Source: Candidatus Aminicenantota bacterium (GTDB lineage: Bacteria > Acidobacteriota > Aminicenantia > Aminicenantales > Aminicenantaceae). Taken from it: a stretch of 19,016 nucleotides of DNA. Positions 1 through 7,145 of this stretch are shown piece after piece. Both the position numbers and the translations under genes were made by a program. The notes under the pieces are model-generated. The model made no database searches. It had not been told where the DNA came from and saw only the letters and a program-made list of their open reading frames with translations. The stretch is taken from positions 1 through 19,016 of the forward strand of contig DAOVBT010000007.1 in assembly GCA_030670375.1 (NCBI GenBank). The letters run 5' to 3'. Within the stretch, counting starts at the first letter, position 1; each line of letters opens with the position of its first letter.

Positions 1-1614
1 CTGATGACGAGCAGCCTTTTCAAACGCTACGGTGTACGCATTAGTCTTTTGCTTTATCCTATAGTCCTTTTGCTGTGCTTTTCGGGGATTGGGATAGCGG
101 CAATCCTTGTTACGGCGATTATCATCAAAGGAAGTGATAAAAGCCTTGCCTATACCATAAATCGGTCTGCCAGAGAGCTTCTTTTTATACCTGTGTCCCC
201 AGACCTGAAATATAAGGCTATCGTTTTTATCGACATGTTCGTGGATAGGTTTTCTAAGGGAATCGGCGCGGTACTCTTGATGATTATTTTGTTATTCGGT
301 ATCCAAGACTACAAAGAAATCGTACGCATCGTGAGTTTCGTTTCGGTTGTCTTGATTTTTGGCTGGATCGTGTTGACTTTGCGAGCAAGCCGGGAATACG
401 TTAACTCAGTCAAACAGAAGTTATCCCGCAAGTGGGAAAGGGCAGATCAGTTGGTCGAGGAAGAGCTGGATATGGAATACACGAAATTGATCTTCGATAC
501 ATTGGAAAGCATGGATCGAAGCTCGGATCTGTATGCTATGCATGTGTTCGAACTGATGAAAAGAGGGAAACTTACCCCGGAGCTCAGGCAATTGCTATCT
601 CAAAGATCGGAGGAGGCAACTCCCTCTTCATTGAGTGCTTTTTTTGAGGCCGACCCATCGGCCCTGATGCGGATGGATGATCAGTACAACAATGAAGATA
701 TGCTGAAAAAAGAGATTCAAGAGATCATGTCTCTTGATGTTTATGAAGATGTGATAAAGAGGTACATCGAAAAGGTGCTATCTGATACAAGCAAGGATGC
801 TGAGACAGCAAGGATGGAAATTGCCAAAGGGATCGGATTCCTTGCTCCCAATTCTCCCCTAGTGGAGAAACTGGATGAATTCCTGAGGGATGATTCTTTA
901 GAAGTCCGCAGATATGCCATCGAAAGCGCGTCAAAACTCGGAAAAAGGGAACATGTTCCGGCTCTTATCCAGAGCTTATATGATTCTCCTACACATAGCG
1001 ATGCCTCTGCGGCGCTCGAAAAATATGGAACAAGAATCACAGGAATACTTGCGGATCATCTTGGTGATACTGAAGAAAAAATGGAAATACGGAAGGCTGT
1101 TGCTTCCGTCTTGGCTCATGTCGGTAATCAGGAGGCTGCAGATTTTATCATGTGGGAGCTGGCAAAAGACAAAAGGGAAATGGATAGGGACCTCATCGAT
1201 GCTCTTGATAGGATTCGATCAGAGAAGCCAGAAATAGAGTTTTCCGAAGAGATCATAAAGAAAAAAACAAGACAAAAAATCAAGTCCTATTACGATCTTT
1301 TTGTGGAATTCGCTGAGACCGAATCCAAGGGAAAAGAAGCAGATATTTGCAGGATTATGTCTCATGAATTGACGATATCTATGACGGACATCTTCAAATT
1401 GCTGGGATTGATCTATCCTCATGAGGATATCGTCAAGGCTTTCCAGAATATACAGACCGGAACAAAAGATTCTGTCGCTTATGCGGTTGAGCTTCTCGAT
1501 AACACGTTGGAAAAGGAGATAAGAGAAGCTATTTTGCCGCTAGTAGAAGATCTATCCCAGGAGGAAAGGGTAAAGGCATGCAAGGCGCTAAGGAAAGATT
1601 TTCCGGAGTTTTGA
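1..1614 (+). CDS. ADP/ATP-carrier-like MFS membrane protein with C-terminal HEAT repeats (5' end cut by window)
   Basis: The reading frame is open to the left edge, so the ATG at 4 is probably internal and the start lies outside the window. The visible protein (numbered from that ATG) begins with hydrophobic segments at about 12-41, 85-100 and 106-127. Between the first two is a conserved-looking cytoplasmic stretch, with DKSLAYTINRSARELLF at 45-61 and KYKAIVFIDMFVDRF at 69-83. That pattern is typical of the last helices of nucleotide-transporter-like (Npt/TLC-type) MFS proteins. From about residue 130 the protein is soluble and helical. Residues about 265-405 show HEAT-like helix pairs, such as LEVRRYAIESASKLG followed by HVPALIQSLYD, and MEIRKAVASVLAHVG. 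HEAT repeats usually bind protein partners. I infer a transporter-derived membrane anchor with a cytoplasmic scaffold, but cannot tell whether it still transports nucleotides because the N-terminal helices are missing. It ends in TGA, 166 nt before the next gene, which has its own promoter. Confidence 0.68.
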   Translation: MMTSSLFKRYGVRISLLLYPIVLLLCFSGIGIAAILVTAIIIKGSDKSLAYTINRSARELLFIPVSPDLKYKAIVFIDMFVDRFSKGIGAVLLMIILLFGIQDYKEIVRIVSFVSVVLIFGWIVLTLRASREYVNSVKQKLSRKWERADQLVEEELDMEYTKLIFDTLESMDRSSDLYAMHVFELMKRGKLTPELRQLLSQRSEEATPSSLSAFFEADPSALMRMDDQYNNEDMLKKEIQEIMSLDVYEDVIKRYIEKVLSDTSKDAETARMEIAKGIGFLAPNSPLVEKLDEFLRDDSLEVRRYAIESASKLGKREHVPALIQSLYDSPTHSDASAALEKYGTRITGILADHLGDTEEKMEIRKAVASVLAHVGNQEAADFIMWELAKDKREMDRDLIDALDRIRSEKPEIEFSEEIIKKKTRQKIKSYYDLFVEFAETESKGKEADICRIMSHELTISMTDIFKLLGLIYPHEDIVKAFQNIQTGTKDSVAYAVELLDNTLEKEIREAILPLVEDLSQEERVKACKALRKDFPEF

Positions 1615-1719
1615 TAAGAATAATGTCCCTCTTTGTGGATATCCGGCGAGATGAGCTTGCGAGGATAAGGTGAAGCGGTGCCGGAAGATGCTCAAGGATT
1701 TGGAAAAGACCGAAACCTC

Positions 1720-1748
1720 TTGAATTTCATCTTTTTCGGGCATATAAT
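1720..1748 (+). promoter_or_regulatory. Sigma-70-type promoter for the FHA-GAF gene
   Basis: The -35 box TTGAAT (1720-1725) and a perfect -10 box TATAAT (1743-1748) are separated by the ideal 17 bp. Transcription would start near 1755, about 25 nt before the ATG at 1781. A 6-bp dyad, CCGAAA at 1710-1715 and TTTCGG at 1734-1739, flanks the -35 box and could be an operator, although it is short enough to be chance. The rest of the 1615-1780 gap shows only a distant TCCGGC/GCCGGA pair (1641-1646, 1680-1685) and no convincing terminator. Confidence 0.6.
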
Positions 1749-1780
1749 TGGTCCTGGATTATTCAGGATAGAAAAGATAA

Positions 1781-2692
1781 ATGCCTAGACTATTTATTTA
1801 TCCGAAAAAGGGGGAATTCTTCCAGTACACCCTGAAAGATGAGAAGATTTCTCTCGGCAGGTCAGGAGACAACGATATCCCGATTCAGGATCCTTTTTCC
1901 TCCGGCCATCATGCACTCATTTACTCTAAAGATTCCCGCTACATGATCCGGGATAATAACAGCAAAAACGGAACCTTCCTGAATGGCAAGAGGGTTCAGC
2001 GGGAAACGGAACTAAACAAAGGGGATGAAATCCTGATCGGTTCCACCCGGATCGTCTTCGACAAAGAGCTTTCCACAAATGTTGAGATGACAGATGCAGG
2101 GCCATCTTCTGCCAACATAAACACCATCATTCACCTGAAAGAGGTCCTCAAAAAGCCGGATATCAGCACAACCATAAGGGCTGCGGCAAAGGACATGGAC
2201 CTCGATAGGATCAAAACAGAACACAGATCCTTTTCGGTCATTAGTGAAGTCAGCAAGGCCCTGGTTTTGCATATGCCGTTGAAAGAGCTGTTGGACCATG
2301 TGATGGATCTCATCGGAGAAAACCTCCCGATGGACCGGGGAATTTTGATGCTGAAGGAAGGAAATCCGGCCCAACTCATTCCCAAGGTCATCCGAATAAA
2401 CAACAAGCGCCTGATGGATCAGAGAATTTTGGTGAGCCAAAGCATCGTGAATATGGTTATGAACAAGCATTCATCCATCCTGATTTCCGATGTCCAGGCC
2501 GATGCTCGTTTCAAATCCAGGGATAGCATCGTGAAGATGAACATCCATTCCGCTGTATGTGTCCCATTGTGGAACAACAAGGAAATTATCGGCATCATCT
2601 ATTCCGACCGGATTTCCCTTTTGAAACCTTTTACAGATGAAGATATGAAACTCTTGAACCTTTTGGCCAATCTGGCTGCGGTTAAAATATAG
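1781..2692 (+). CDS. FHA-GAF sensory half of an interrupted FHA-GAF-PP2C phosphatase
   Basis: The 303-residue product has an N-terminal FHA domain (about 1-95), which binds phosphothreonine peptides. It shows the GR pair at 26-27, the S-x-x-H element (S41, H44) and NGT at 63-65 in DNNSKNGTFLNG. A linker of about 50 residues leads to a GAF domain (about 150-303), a small-ligand or dimerisation sensor, with VPLWNNKEIIGIIY and the terminal helix FTDEDMKLLNLLANLAAVKI. The frame then meets TAG at 2690-2692 and stays open in the same frame through the phosphatase domain that follows. Family members with this order are single proteins of roughly 550 residues, so this piece is best read as the front half of one broken gene. 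On its own it would bind phosphoproteins without any catalytic output. The ATG at 1781 is preceded only by a weak GGATA ribosome site, but the promoter just upstream supports it. Confidence 0.8.
   Translation: MPRLFIYPKKGEFFQYTLKDEKISLGRSGDNDIPIQDPFSSGHHALIYSKDSRYMIRDNNSKNGTFLNGKRVQRETELNKGDEILIGSTRIVFDKELSTNVEMTDAGPSSANINTIIHLKEVLKKPDISTTIRAAAKDMDLDRIKTEHRSFSVISEVSKALVLHMPLKELLDHVMDLIGENLPMDRGILMLKEGNPAQLIPKVIRINNKRLMDQRILVSQSIVNMVMNKHSSILISDVQADARFKSRDSIVKMNIHSAVCVPLWNNKEIIGIIYSDRISLLKPFTDEDMKLLNLLANLAAVKI
2690..2692 (+). other. In-frame TAG separating GAF and PP2C domains
   Basis: The frame that starts at 1781 continues past this TAG without another stop until the TAA at 3452-3454. Without the TAG it would encode 557 residues. 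The context reads LLANLAAVKI, then TAG, then NSRQIEVERERDKMEKELSL. In FHA/GAF-SpoIIE proteins the residue after the KI (or IAI) end of the GAF helix is usually glutamate (..IENARL..), and GAG to TAG is one base change. TAG is also the natural stop of gcvH, the ABC permease, the DUF4340 gene and the flavoprotein here, so general recoding of TAG is unlikely. A real nonsense mutation, a sequencing error and programmed readthrough all remain possible. Confidence 0.75.
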
Positions 2693-2710
2693 AATTCCAG
2701 GCAAATCGAA

Positions 2711-3454
2711 GTGGAAAGAGAAAGGGATAAGATGGAAAAGGAACTTTCTCTTGCATCCCAGATCCAAATGGACTTTCTTCCCAAAGCGACTCCGGATTGC
2801 AGAGGTTTTGATATCTCGGGATACATGACTCCTTGTTATCAGGTTGGCGGCGATTATTATGATTATATACCCATCGGAACGGATCGCCTGGGTATAACGA
2901 TAGCTGATGTGTCAGGCAAAGGCGTCAGTGCCTCACTGCTCATGGCTTCGTTGAGAGCTTCTCTCCACTCCGAAGTCCACCTCCATTACGACATGGAAAA
3001 AATGACAACAAGGCTGAATGACTTCATCCACAGGAGTTCTTCCATCAACAGCTTCATCACATTTTTCTTTTGCGAGTTGAATATGAAGAGTGGTGAGTTG
3101 AAGTTTATCAATGCCGGGCACAACCCTCCGATCGTTTTGGACAAAAAAGGGAAAATCAACAGGATGGAAAGCTGCGGTTTGTGTCTGGGGATGTTTCCTG
3201 ATGTGGAATACAAAGCCCAAACTATCGCATTACATCCTGGAGATATAACCCTTCTGTTTACAGACGGAATAACAGAGAGCCGGAACAAGGAAAATAAAGA
3301 GTTCGAAGAGGGAAAACTGGTTAAAATATTAAAAAAGAATGCCAAACTATCGGCACCAGATCTTATTAAAGAAATTCAAAAAGAAGTCGAAACATTTACA
3401 GTTGATACCGATCCGATGGATGACCAGACAGTGGTGGTCATTAAAAAGTCCTAA
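2711..3454 (+). CDS. SpoIIE/RsbU-type PP2C serine/threonine phosphatase domain (rear half of interrupted gene)
   Basis: The 247-codon stretch begins with a GTG that may not be a true start. ATG at 2732 is an alternative, and neither has a good ribosome site. It opens with the helical linker ERERDKMEKELSLASQIQMDFLP, typical of the GAF-to-PP2C junction. It continues as a complete SpoIIE-type PP2C phosphatase with the metal-binding aspartates in place: VGGDYYDY (45-52), IADVSGKGVSASLLMA (64-79, with D66), NAGHNPP (134-140), LFTDGITESRN (182-192, with D185) and DDQTVVVI near the C-terminus. Such enzymes remove phosphate from serine or threonine of anti-sigma-antagonist-like partners. No such partner gene is nearby. 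The catalytic core looks undamaged, so the half-gene could still be active if translation restarts. Its TAA overlaps the TAG of the convergent DUF4340 gene. Confidence 0.8.
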   Translation: MERERDKMEKELSLASQIQMDFLPKATPDCRGFDISGYMTPCYQVGGDYYDYIPIGTDRLGITIADVSGKGVSASLLMASLRASLHSEVHLHYDMEKMTTRLNDFIHRSSSINSFITFFFCELNMKSGELKFINAGHNPPIVLDKKGKINRMESCGLCLGMFPDVEYKAQTIALHPGDITLLFTDGITESRNKENKEFEEGKLVKILKKNAKLSAPDLIKEIQKEVETFTVDTDPMDDQTVVVIKKS

Positions 3455-4821
3455 TCTTTTTCTTCTTTTTTCTCTGTTTCGGGTGAACTTCTCCAGTCTT
3501 CCGCGCGTTCGGGAAATTCCTCTAAAAAGGTAGAATCCACCTTGAACACATACTCGAATCGTTTGTTCTTCACGAACACTTTTTTTGATTCTTTATCTTC
3601 TGTCCCTATCTGAATGGTGATTTCCTCGGGAGTTTCCTCTTCTTCTCCCGCCCAGATCTTGATCTCGGCTTGAGGGACATCCAAACCAAACTCAGCAAGA
3701 TCAAGCGGTGGGTCCACGAATTCCTCGCTCTCCAATGCTTCCAATTTTCTGAGGAATGATTGGATCTTTTCCTCGTCTGCCCCTTGGAGTGCAGGTTCTT
3801 CGAAATGCCAGTTCCCCTCACCGTCCTTCGACAGTATCAGGGATGTTTCGCCTTTGTTTATCTGCAATTTTTTCACTTCCCAGGTGAAAAAGTCTGCAAC
3901 TTCCTTGTCACGAAGATCGCCCGGCTCTTTTTTGAGATCGGAGAGGATGGAATCCTCCACTTGAAGAATCTTCGGAGAAATCGAAGAGGTGGCATGGACT
4001 TTGTCATCTTTTTTATGGATGAAAAAATTCACCTGCCTGTTTTCAACCGGGAAGTCGATCACGACTTCATAGTCCGGTTTATCGAGTCCATAGTTTTTGA
4101 TTTCCTCTTCTTGTTTTTCCTCCGATACGAATGCCGTTGCCTTAAGATTGGACAGGGCGTACAGGATGTCATTGATCTTGCTTTTTTGGGCTAGAGCATT
4201 AACTGGCTTTCTGAGGAACCAATCCTTATCCTCTTTTTCTGCCTCCCATTGAATATCTTTTGCCTTGAGTTTTACGCTTTTAGCTTGATCGGATTCGAAT
4301 TTGAAGATATCTTTTTGACGAAAATCAAAGACTTTTTTCTCCAACAGGCTTTTCAGACTGCTCGGGATCAAGACCACTTTTTTTTCTTCAGCTTTTTTGG
4401 CAAAAAAGGTGCTATCTAGAGGATTTTGCATCCCGATCAGAATTTTTACGGATTGCTCCTGTCCGCTGAAATAAAGCTCCACTTGTTTCTGCGGGATGCC
4501 GTATTTTTCAAGATCAGAGGGTTCTTCATCCACGACTCTTTCGATCCGGAGGTTGGAAAAATCGTCTGCCAGCCTATTGACTTCATACTTATCCGCCTTG
4601 GCTCCGATCGGATCCGTGATCAACCATTCCTCTCCCTCTCTTTGAAACTGGATCGATTGTCCATCGTTTCTGAAGATAATTTTTTGGACATCTTCTGAGG
4701 CAACAGAGATAAGCATGTCGTCTGCATTTTCTTCGCCTTGACTCCTGAACTCAAAAAAATACAGGGCAGCGAACAACAGGATGAAAATGCCCAGTAGAAT
4801 AAGGGTAGGCTTGAATCTCAT
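3451..4821 (-). CDS. DUF4340 domain protein, membrane-anchored, last gene of Gld-like ABC operon
   Basis: The 456-residue product has one N-terminal membrane segment (about 5-23) followed by a charged extracytoplasmic region rich in glutamate and lysine. The characteristic DUF4340 element, an acidic or amphipathic stretch ending YGL-D-x-P, occurs three times: LEKYGI at 104-109, IKNYGLDKP at 241-249 and LAEFGLDVP at 375-383. This suggests three consecutive modules. The start at 4821 was chosen because MRFKPTLILL begins the membrane helix and its ATG overlaps the TGA of the GldG-like gene by 4 bp (ATGA), which indicates translational coupling. A longer frame runs upstream to 4992, but only inside gldG coding sequence. 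DUF4340 proteins commonly follow GldG-type genes. Their function is unknown, and a partner of the ABC complex in the periplasm is inferred from linkage. It ends in TAG, overlapping the stop of the convergent phosphatase gene. Confidence 0.85.
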   Translation of the reverse strand: MRFKPTLILLGIFILLFAALYFFEFRSQGEENADDMLISVASEDVQKIIFRNDGQSIQFQREGEEWLITDPIGAKADKYEVNRLADDFSNLRIERVVDEEPSDLEKYGIPQKQVELYFSGQEQSVKILIGMQNPLDSTFFAKKAEEKKVVLIPSSLKSLLEKKVFDFRQKDIFKFESDQAKSVKLKAKDIQWEAEKEDKDWFLRKPVNALAQKSKINDILYALSNLKATAFVSEEKQEEEIKNYGLDKPDYEVVIDFPVENRQVNFFIHKKDDKVHATSSISPKILQVEDSILSDLKKEPGDLRDKEVADFFTWEVKKLQINKGETSLILSKDGEGNWHFEEPALQGADEEKIQSFLRKLEALESEEFVDPPLDLAEFGLDVPQAEIKIWAGEEEETPEEITIQIGTEDKESKKVFVKNKRFEYVFKVDSTFLEEFPERAEDWRSSPETEKKEEKD

Positions 4822-6374
4822 AAGGCTCTTCTCCTTACCCAGATAGAAATGCCCGTAATCAGAACCGCCAAAGGAAGGATGATGAGAGAAACAAAGAATA
4901 TCAGCCGGCCCTGGGAGGGACTGAGCTGGATGATACGGGGGAAGGATGTTTTGGGTTGTATCGCGATCAGGTCCTCCTCTTCTGTGAGCCAATTGACCGT
5001 GTTAAGAAAAAAGTTTCCGTTCCCGGACAGGTAATAATATCGGTTGGTCACAAAATCGGAGTCGCCGAAAACAGCTATTCTTCCCTCAGGTTTGGGCGTA
5101 ATGTCATCGGGTGGTTGTTGTTCCGGTTGTGTTCCCTGTTTTGGCTGGATAGTTGCGACCATTGCAAGGGAAATGGGGCCACCGACATCGTCCTCTTCGT
5201 TGAAAGTGACCTCTTGCTCATCGAGTTGACGTTCTGACCAAGAATTTTGACTGCTTTTTGCGATGACCTCAAGGTTGATGCCTTCGGGTTTTTCTTCTGT
5301 CGGGCTAACGGATCTGGCATAAGGGAAAAAGGTGGCATAACGGAACTTATCCGTGATGCTGTGGGGTTCGTACTCGTTGACAACAGGCATGAAGTAGTCC
5401 CCACCAAGGAGCCTGGATACGGTATCGACGATAAGATCGCTTTCCAGTTTTACCCCATATTCTTCCAGATAGGGTGTCAGTACCGGTGCGGTTTCGGGAT
5501 CCGTCATGAAAAAAACGCGACCACCGCTCTGGATGTATTTCTTTATGGTTTCCAATTCGTTGGGGAGCAGATCTTTTTGCGGGCCGGGAATGACGAGTAA
5601 GGATATATCGTCGGGAAAATTGTCTTCCAGAGCTAAGGCAAGTTTTTTTACTTCATAGGCCAACTTTTCCAGTTCATCCTTGGCGATGGAGTATCCGTTG
5701 TCGCCGGTTTCCTCCAGGCTTGCCTCTCCATGCCCTTCAAGGAAATAAATAACTTTTTTCCCCTCTCTTGATATTTTTATGATGGCATTGGTGATGTCTT
5801 CTTCCGAACTGGATGTGATTCGGCTCTCTTTTTCTCCGCATTCAAATATCGTGGTTCCGTCCTCGGCGATCTCGTATCTTTTGATCAGCCCGGGATTTTT
5901 GTCCGGGTCGATGAATTCGTATTTAATCTTGTTCGAGTGATAAGAATAGATCTCCATCAGGTGTCCCATACTGGCCCGGCCGTAGTTGCCCTCGCGGAAA
6001 AAAAGCTTGATGTTGACGTCATCGTCCAATCCTTTGAGTACGGATACAGACTGGTCTGAAAGGCTGTGAAGCTTCGTTTCGGTGAAGTCCATCCTGTAGT
6101 GGTTTTTTGCGAAGAAATAGTTGATGATGGTCAAGATGCCGAGCACGAGGACTATAACGAGAAGCAGGTTGCTGGAATAGATGAAAGACTTTCTTTTGAA
6201 ACCTTGTTTCAAAAGAGCCAGGTTCATCACGATGTATACGACCAAGACGATGATTCCAAGGGAAAACAGTAGGGCAGGAACAGTTTTTTTGTAAGGCCAG
6301 ATTCGGAATGACACAAATGCCAGCAATATCAGCGCCAGAGCGATATAATTCAGATTTTTTTTGATTTTTTCCAT
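4818..6374 (-). CDS. gldG: GldG-like ABC transporter auxiliary membrane protein
   Basis: The 518-residue protein has three N-terminal membrane segments (about 8-26, 31-50 and 69-88), a large extracytoplasmic domain, and one C-terminal membrane helix at about 488-510 followed by RRRAL. Family hallmarks are MDFTETKLHSLSDQSVSVLKGL just after the third helix, and IYFLEGHGEAS, where the GHGE core is typical of the GldG/IFT52-like domain. In Bacteroidota GldG works with GldA and GldF and is linked to gliding. The same module is widespread in non-gliding bacteria, where its cargo is unknown, so the symbol denotes family only. The ATG at 6374 follows the permease stop by 3 nt and has a GGAGG ribosome site inside the end of that gene. 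Its TGA overlaps the DUF4340 ATG. Confidence 0.83.
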   Translation of the reverse strand: MEKIKKNLNYIALALILLAFVSFRIWPYKKTVPALLFSLGIIVLVVYIVMNLALLKQGFKRKSFIYSSNLLLVIVLVLGILTIINYFFAKNHYRMDFTETKLHSLSDQSVSVLKGLDDDVNIKLFFREGNYGRASMGHLMEIYSYHSNKIKYEFIDPDKNPGLIKRYEIAEDGTTIFECGEKESRITSSSEEDITNAIIKISREGKKVIYFLEGHGEASLEETGDNGYSIAKDELEKLAYEVKKLALALEDNFPDDISLLVIPGPQKDLLPNELETIKKYIQSGGRVFFMTDPETAPVLTPYLEEYGVKLESDLIVDTVSRLLGGDYFMPVVNEYEPHSITDKFRYATFFPYARSVSPTEEKPEGINLEVIAKSSQNSWSERQLDEQEVTFNEEDDVGGPISLAMVATIQPKQGTQPEQQPPDDITPKPEGRIAVFGDSDFVTNRYYYLSGNGNFFLNTVNWLTEEEDLIAIQPKTSFPRIIQLSPSQGRLIFFVSLIILPLAVLITGISIWVRRRAL

Positions 6375-6377
6375 TTC

Positions 6378-7145
6378 CTACCTCCACTTTCTCGACTGAA
6401 TCACAGAATGTGTGAGGAATAATCCTAAAAAGATGAAACTGATGTAATAAACAAGATCTGTTGTATCCAGGATTCCTTTGGTCATATCGTCGAAATGCTG
6501 GAAAAAGGAGACATAATTGAGGATTTCTCTCCATATCCCTCCAGCAGAAGAGGAGGCCCAGTTCAAAATCCAGAATAGCAGAAGAGATCCAAATGTTAAA
6601 ACAGCGGCTACGATCTGGTTTTCTGTTACAGATGAGAAAAAGATACCTACGGCCATAAAGGCCGCACCCATCAAGAACAGACCCAAATATCCGATGAGAA
6701 TGGGTTTCAGTTCAGGATTTCCGTAGGCAAAAGTGAGCAAGGATAGAATCCCGGTCAGCAGCAACATCACAAGCAAGACAAAAAGACTGGCGAAATATTT
6801 GCCGAGGATGATCTGGTTAATGGATATGGGTGATGTGTAAAGCAGTTCATCTGTTTTCATCTTTTTCTCTTCAGAAAAAAGACGCATGGTCAATAAGGGA
6901 ATCATCAACAGGAGGATGATGCTGATATTGTGGAATAGGGGAGAGAAGACCATCTGGTTGATGTTCATCTGTTGGAGGTAGTAGGGATTTTGAGCCATCT
7001 GCATGGACTGGGTATTGAACCACAAGATAAGGCTGTGAAAAAAGAATCCGACCAGTACAAGAAAAACAAAAATGGCTACGTAGGCAATAGGGGATGTGAA
7101 GTACGACTTTATCTCTTTTTTGCATATTGCCCAGATGTTTTTCAT
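6378..7145 (-). CDS. ABC-2 type permease (GldF-like)
   Basis: The 255-residue integral membrane protein has about six predicted hydrophobic segments. It starts MKNIWAICKKEIKSYFTSPIAYV, the standard opening of GldF/NosY-type ABC-2 permeases. After the second helix comes LLTMRLFSEEKKMKTDELLYTSPIS, the conserved cytoplasmic loop that contacts the ATPase. Later segments include GYLGLFLMGAAFMAVGIFFSS and a C-terminal YYISFIFLGLFLTHSVIQ. It would form the membrane channel of an exporter with the ATPase encoded just upstream. Its ATG overlaps the ATPase TGA by 4 bp, so the two are translationally coupled and probably made in matched amounts. It ends in TAG. Confidence 0.88.
   Translation of the reverse strand: MKNIWAICKKEIKSYFTSPIAYVAIFVFLVLVGFFFHSLILWFNTQSMQMAQNPYYLQQMNINQMVFSPLFHNISIILLLMIPLLTMRLFSEEKKMKTDELLYTSPISINQIILGKYFASLFVLLVMLLLTGILSLLTFAYGNPELKPILIGYLGLFLMGAAFMAVGIFFSSVTENQIVAAVLTFGSLLLFWILNWASSSAGGIWREILNYVSFFQHFDDMTKGILDTTDLVYYISFIFLGLFLTHSVIQSRKWR

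Noticed and set aside
1641..1685. TCCGGC/GCCGGA inverted pair as a terminator after the first gene
   Set aside because: The arms are 6 bp with a loop of more than 30 nt and no following T-run, so it is not a credible terminator.
2690..2692. Reassignment of TAG to a sense codon in this organism
   Set aside because: TAG is the natural, family-consistent end of gcvH (11692), the ABC permease (6378), the DUF4340 gene (3451) and the flavoprotein (18312).
4822..4992. N-terminal extension of the DUF4340 gene to an ATG at 4992
   Set aside because: It lies wholly inside the coding sequence of the gldG-like gene and lacks family similarity. The ATGA overlap at 4818-4821 and the membrane helix support the shorter form.
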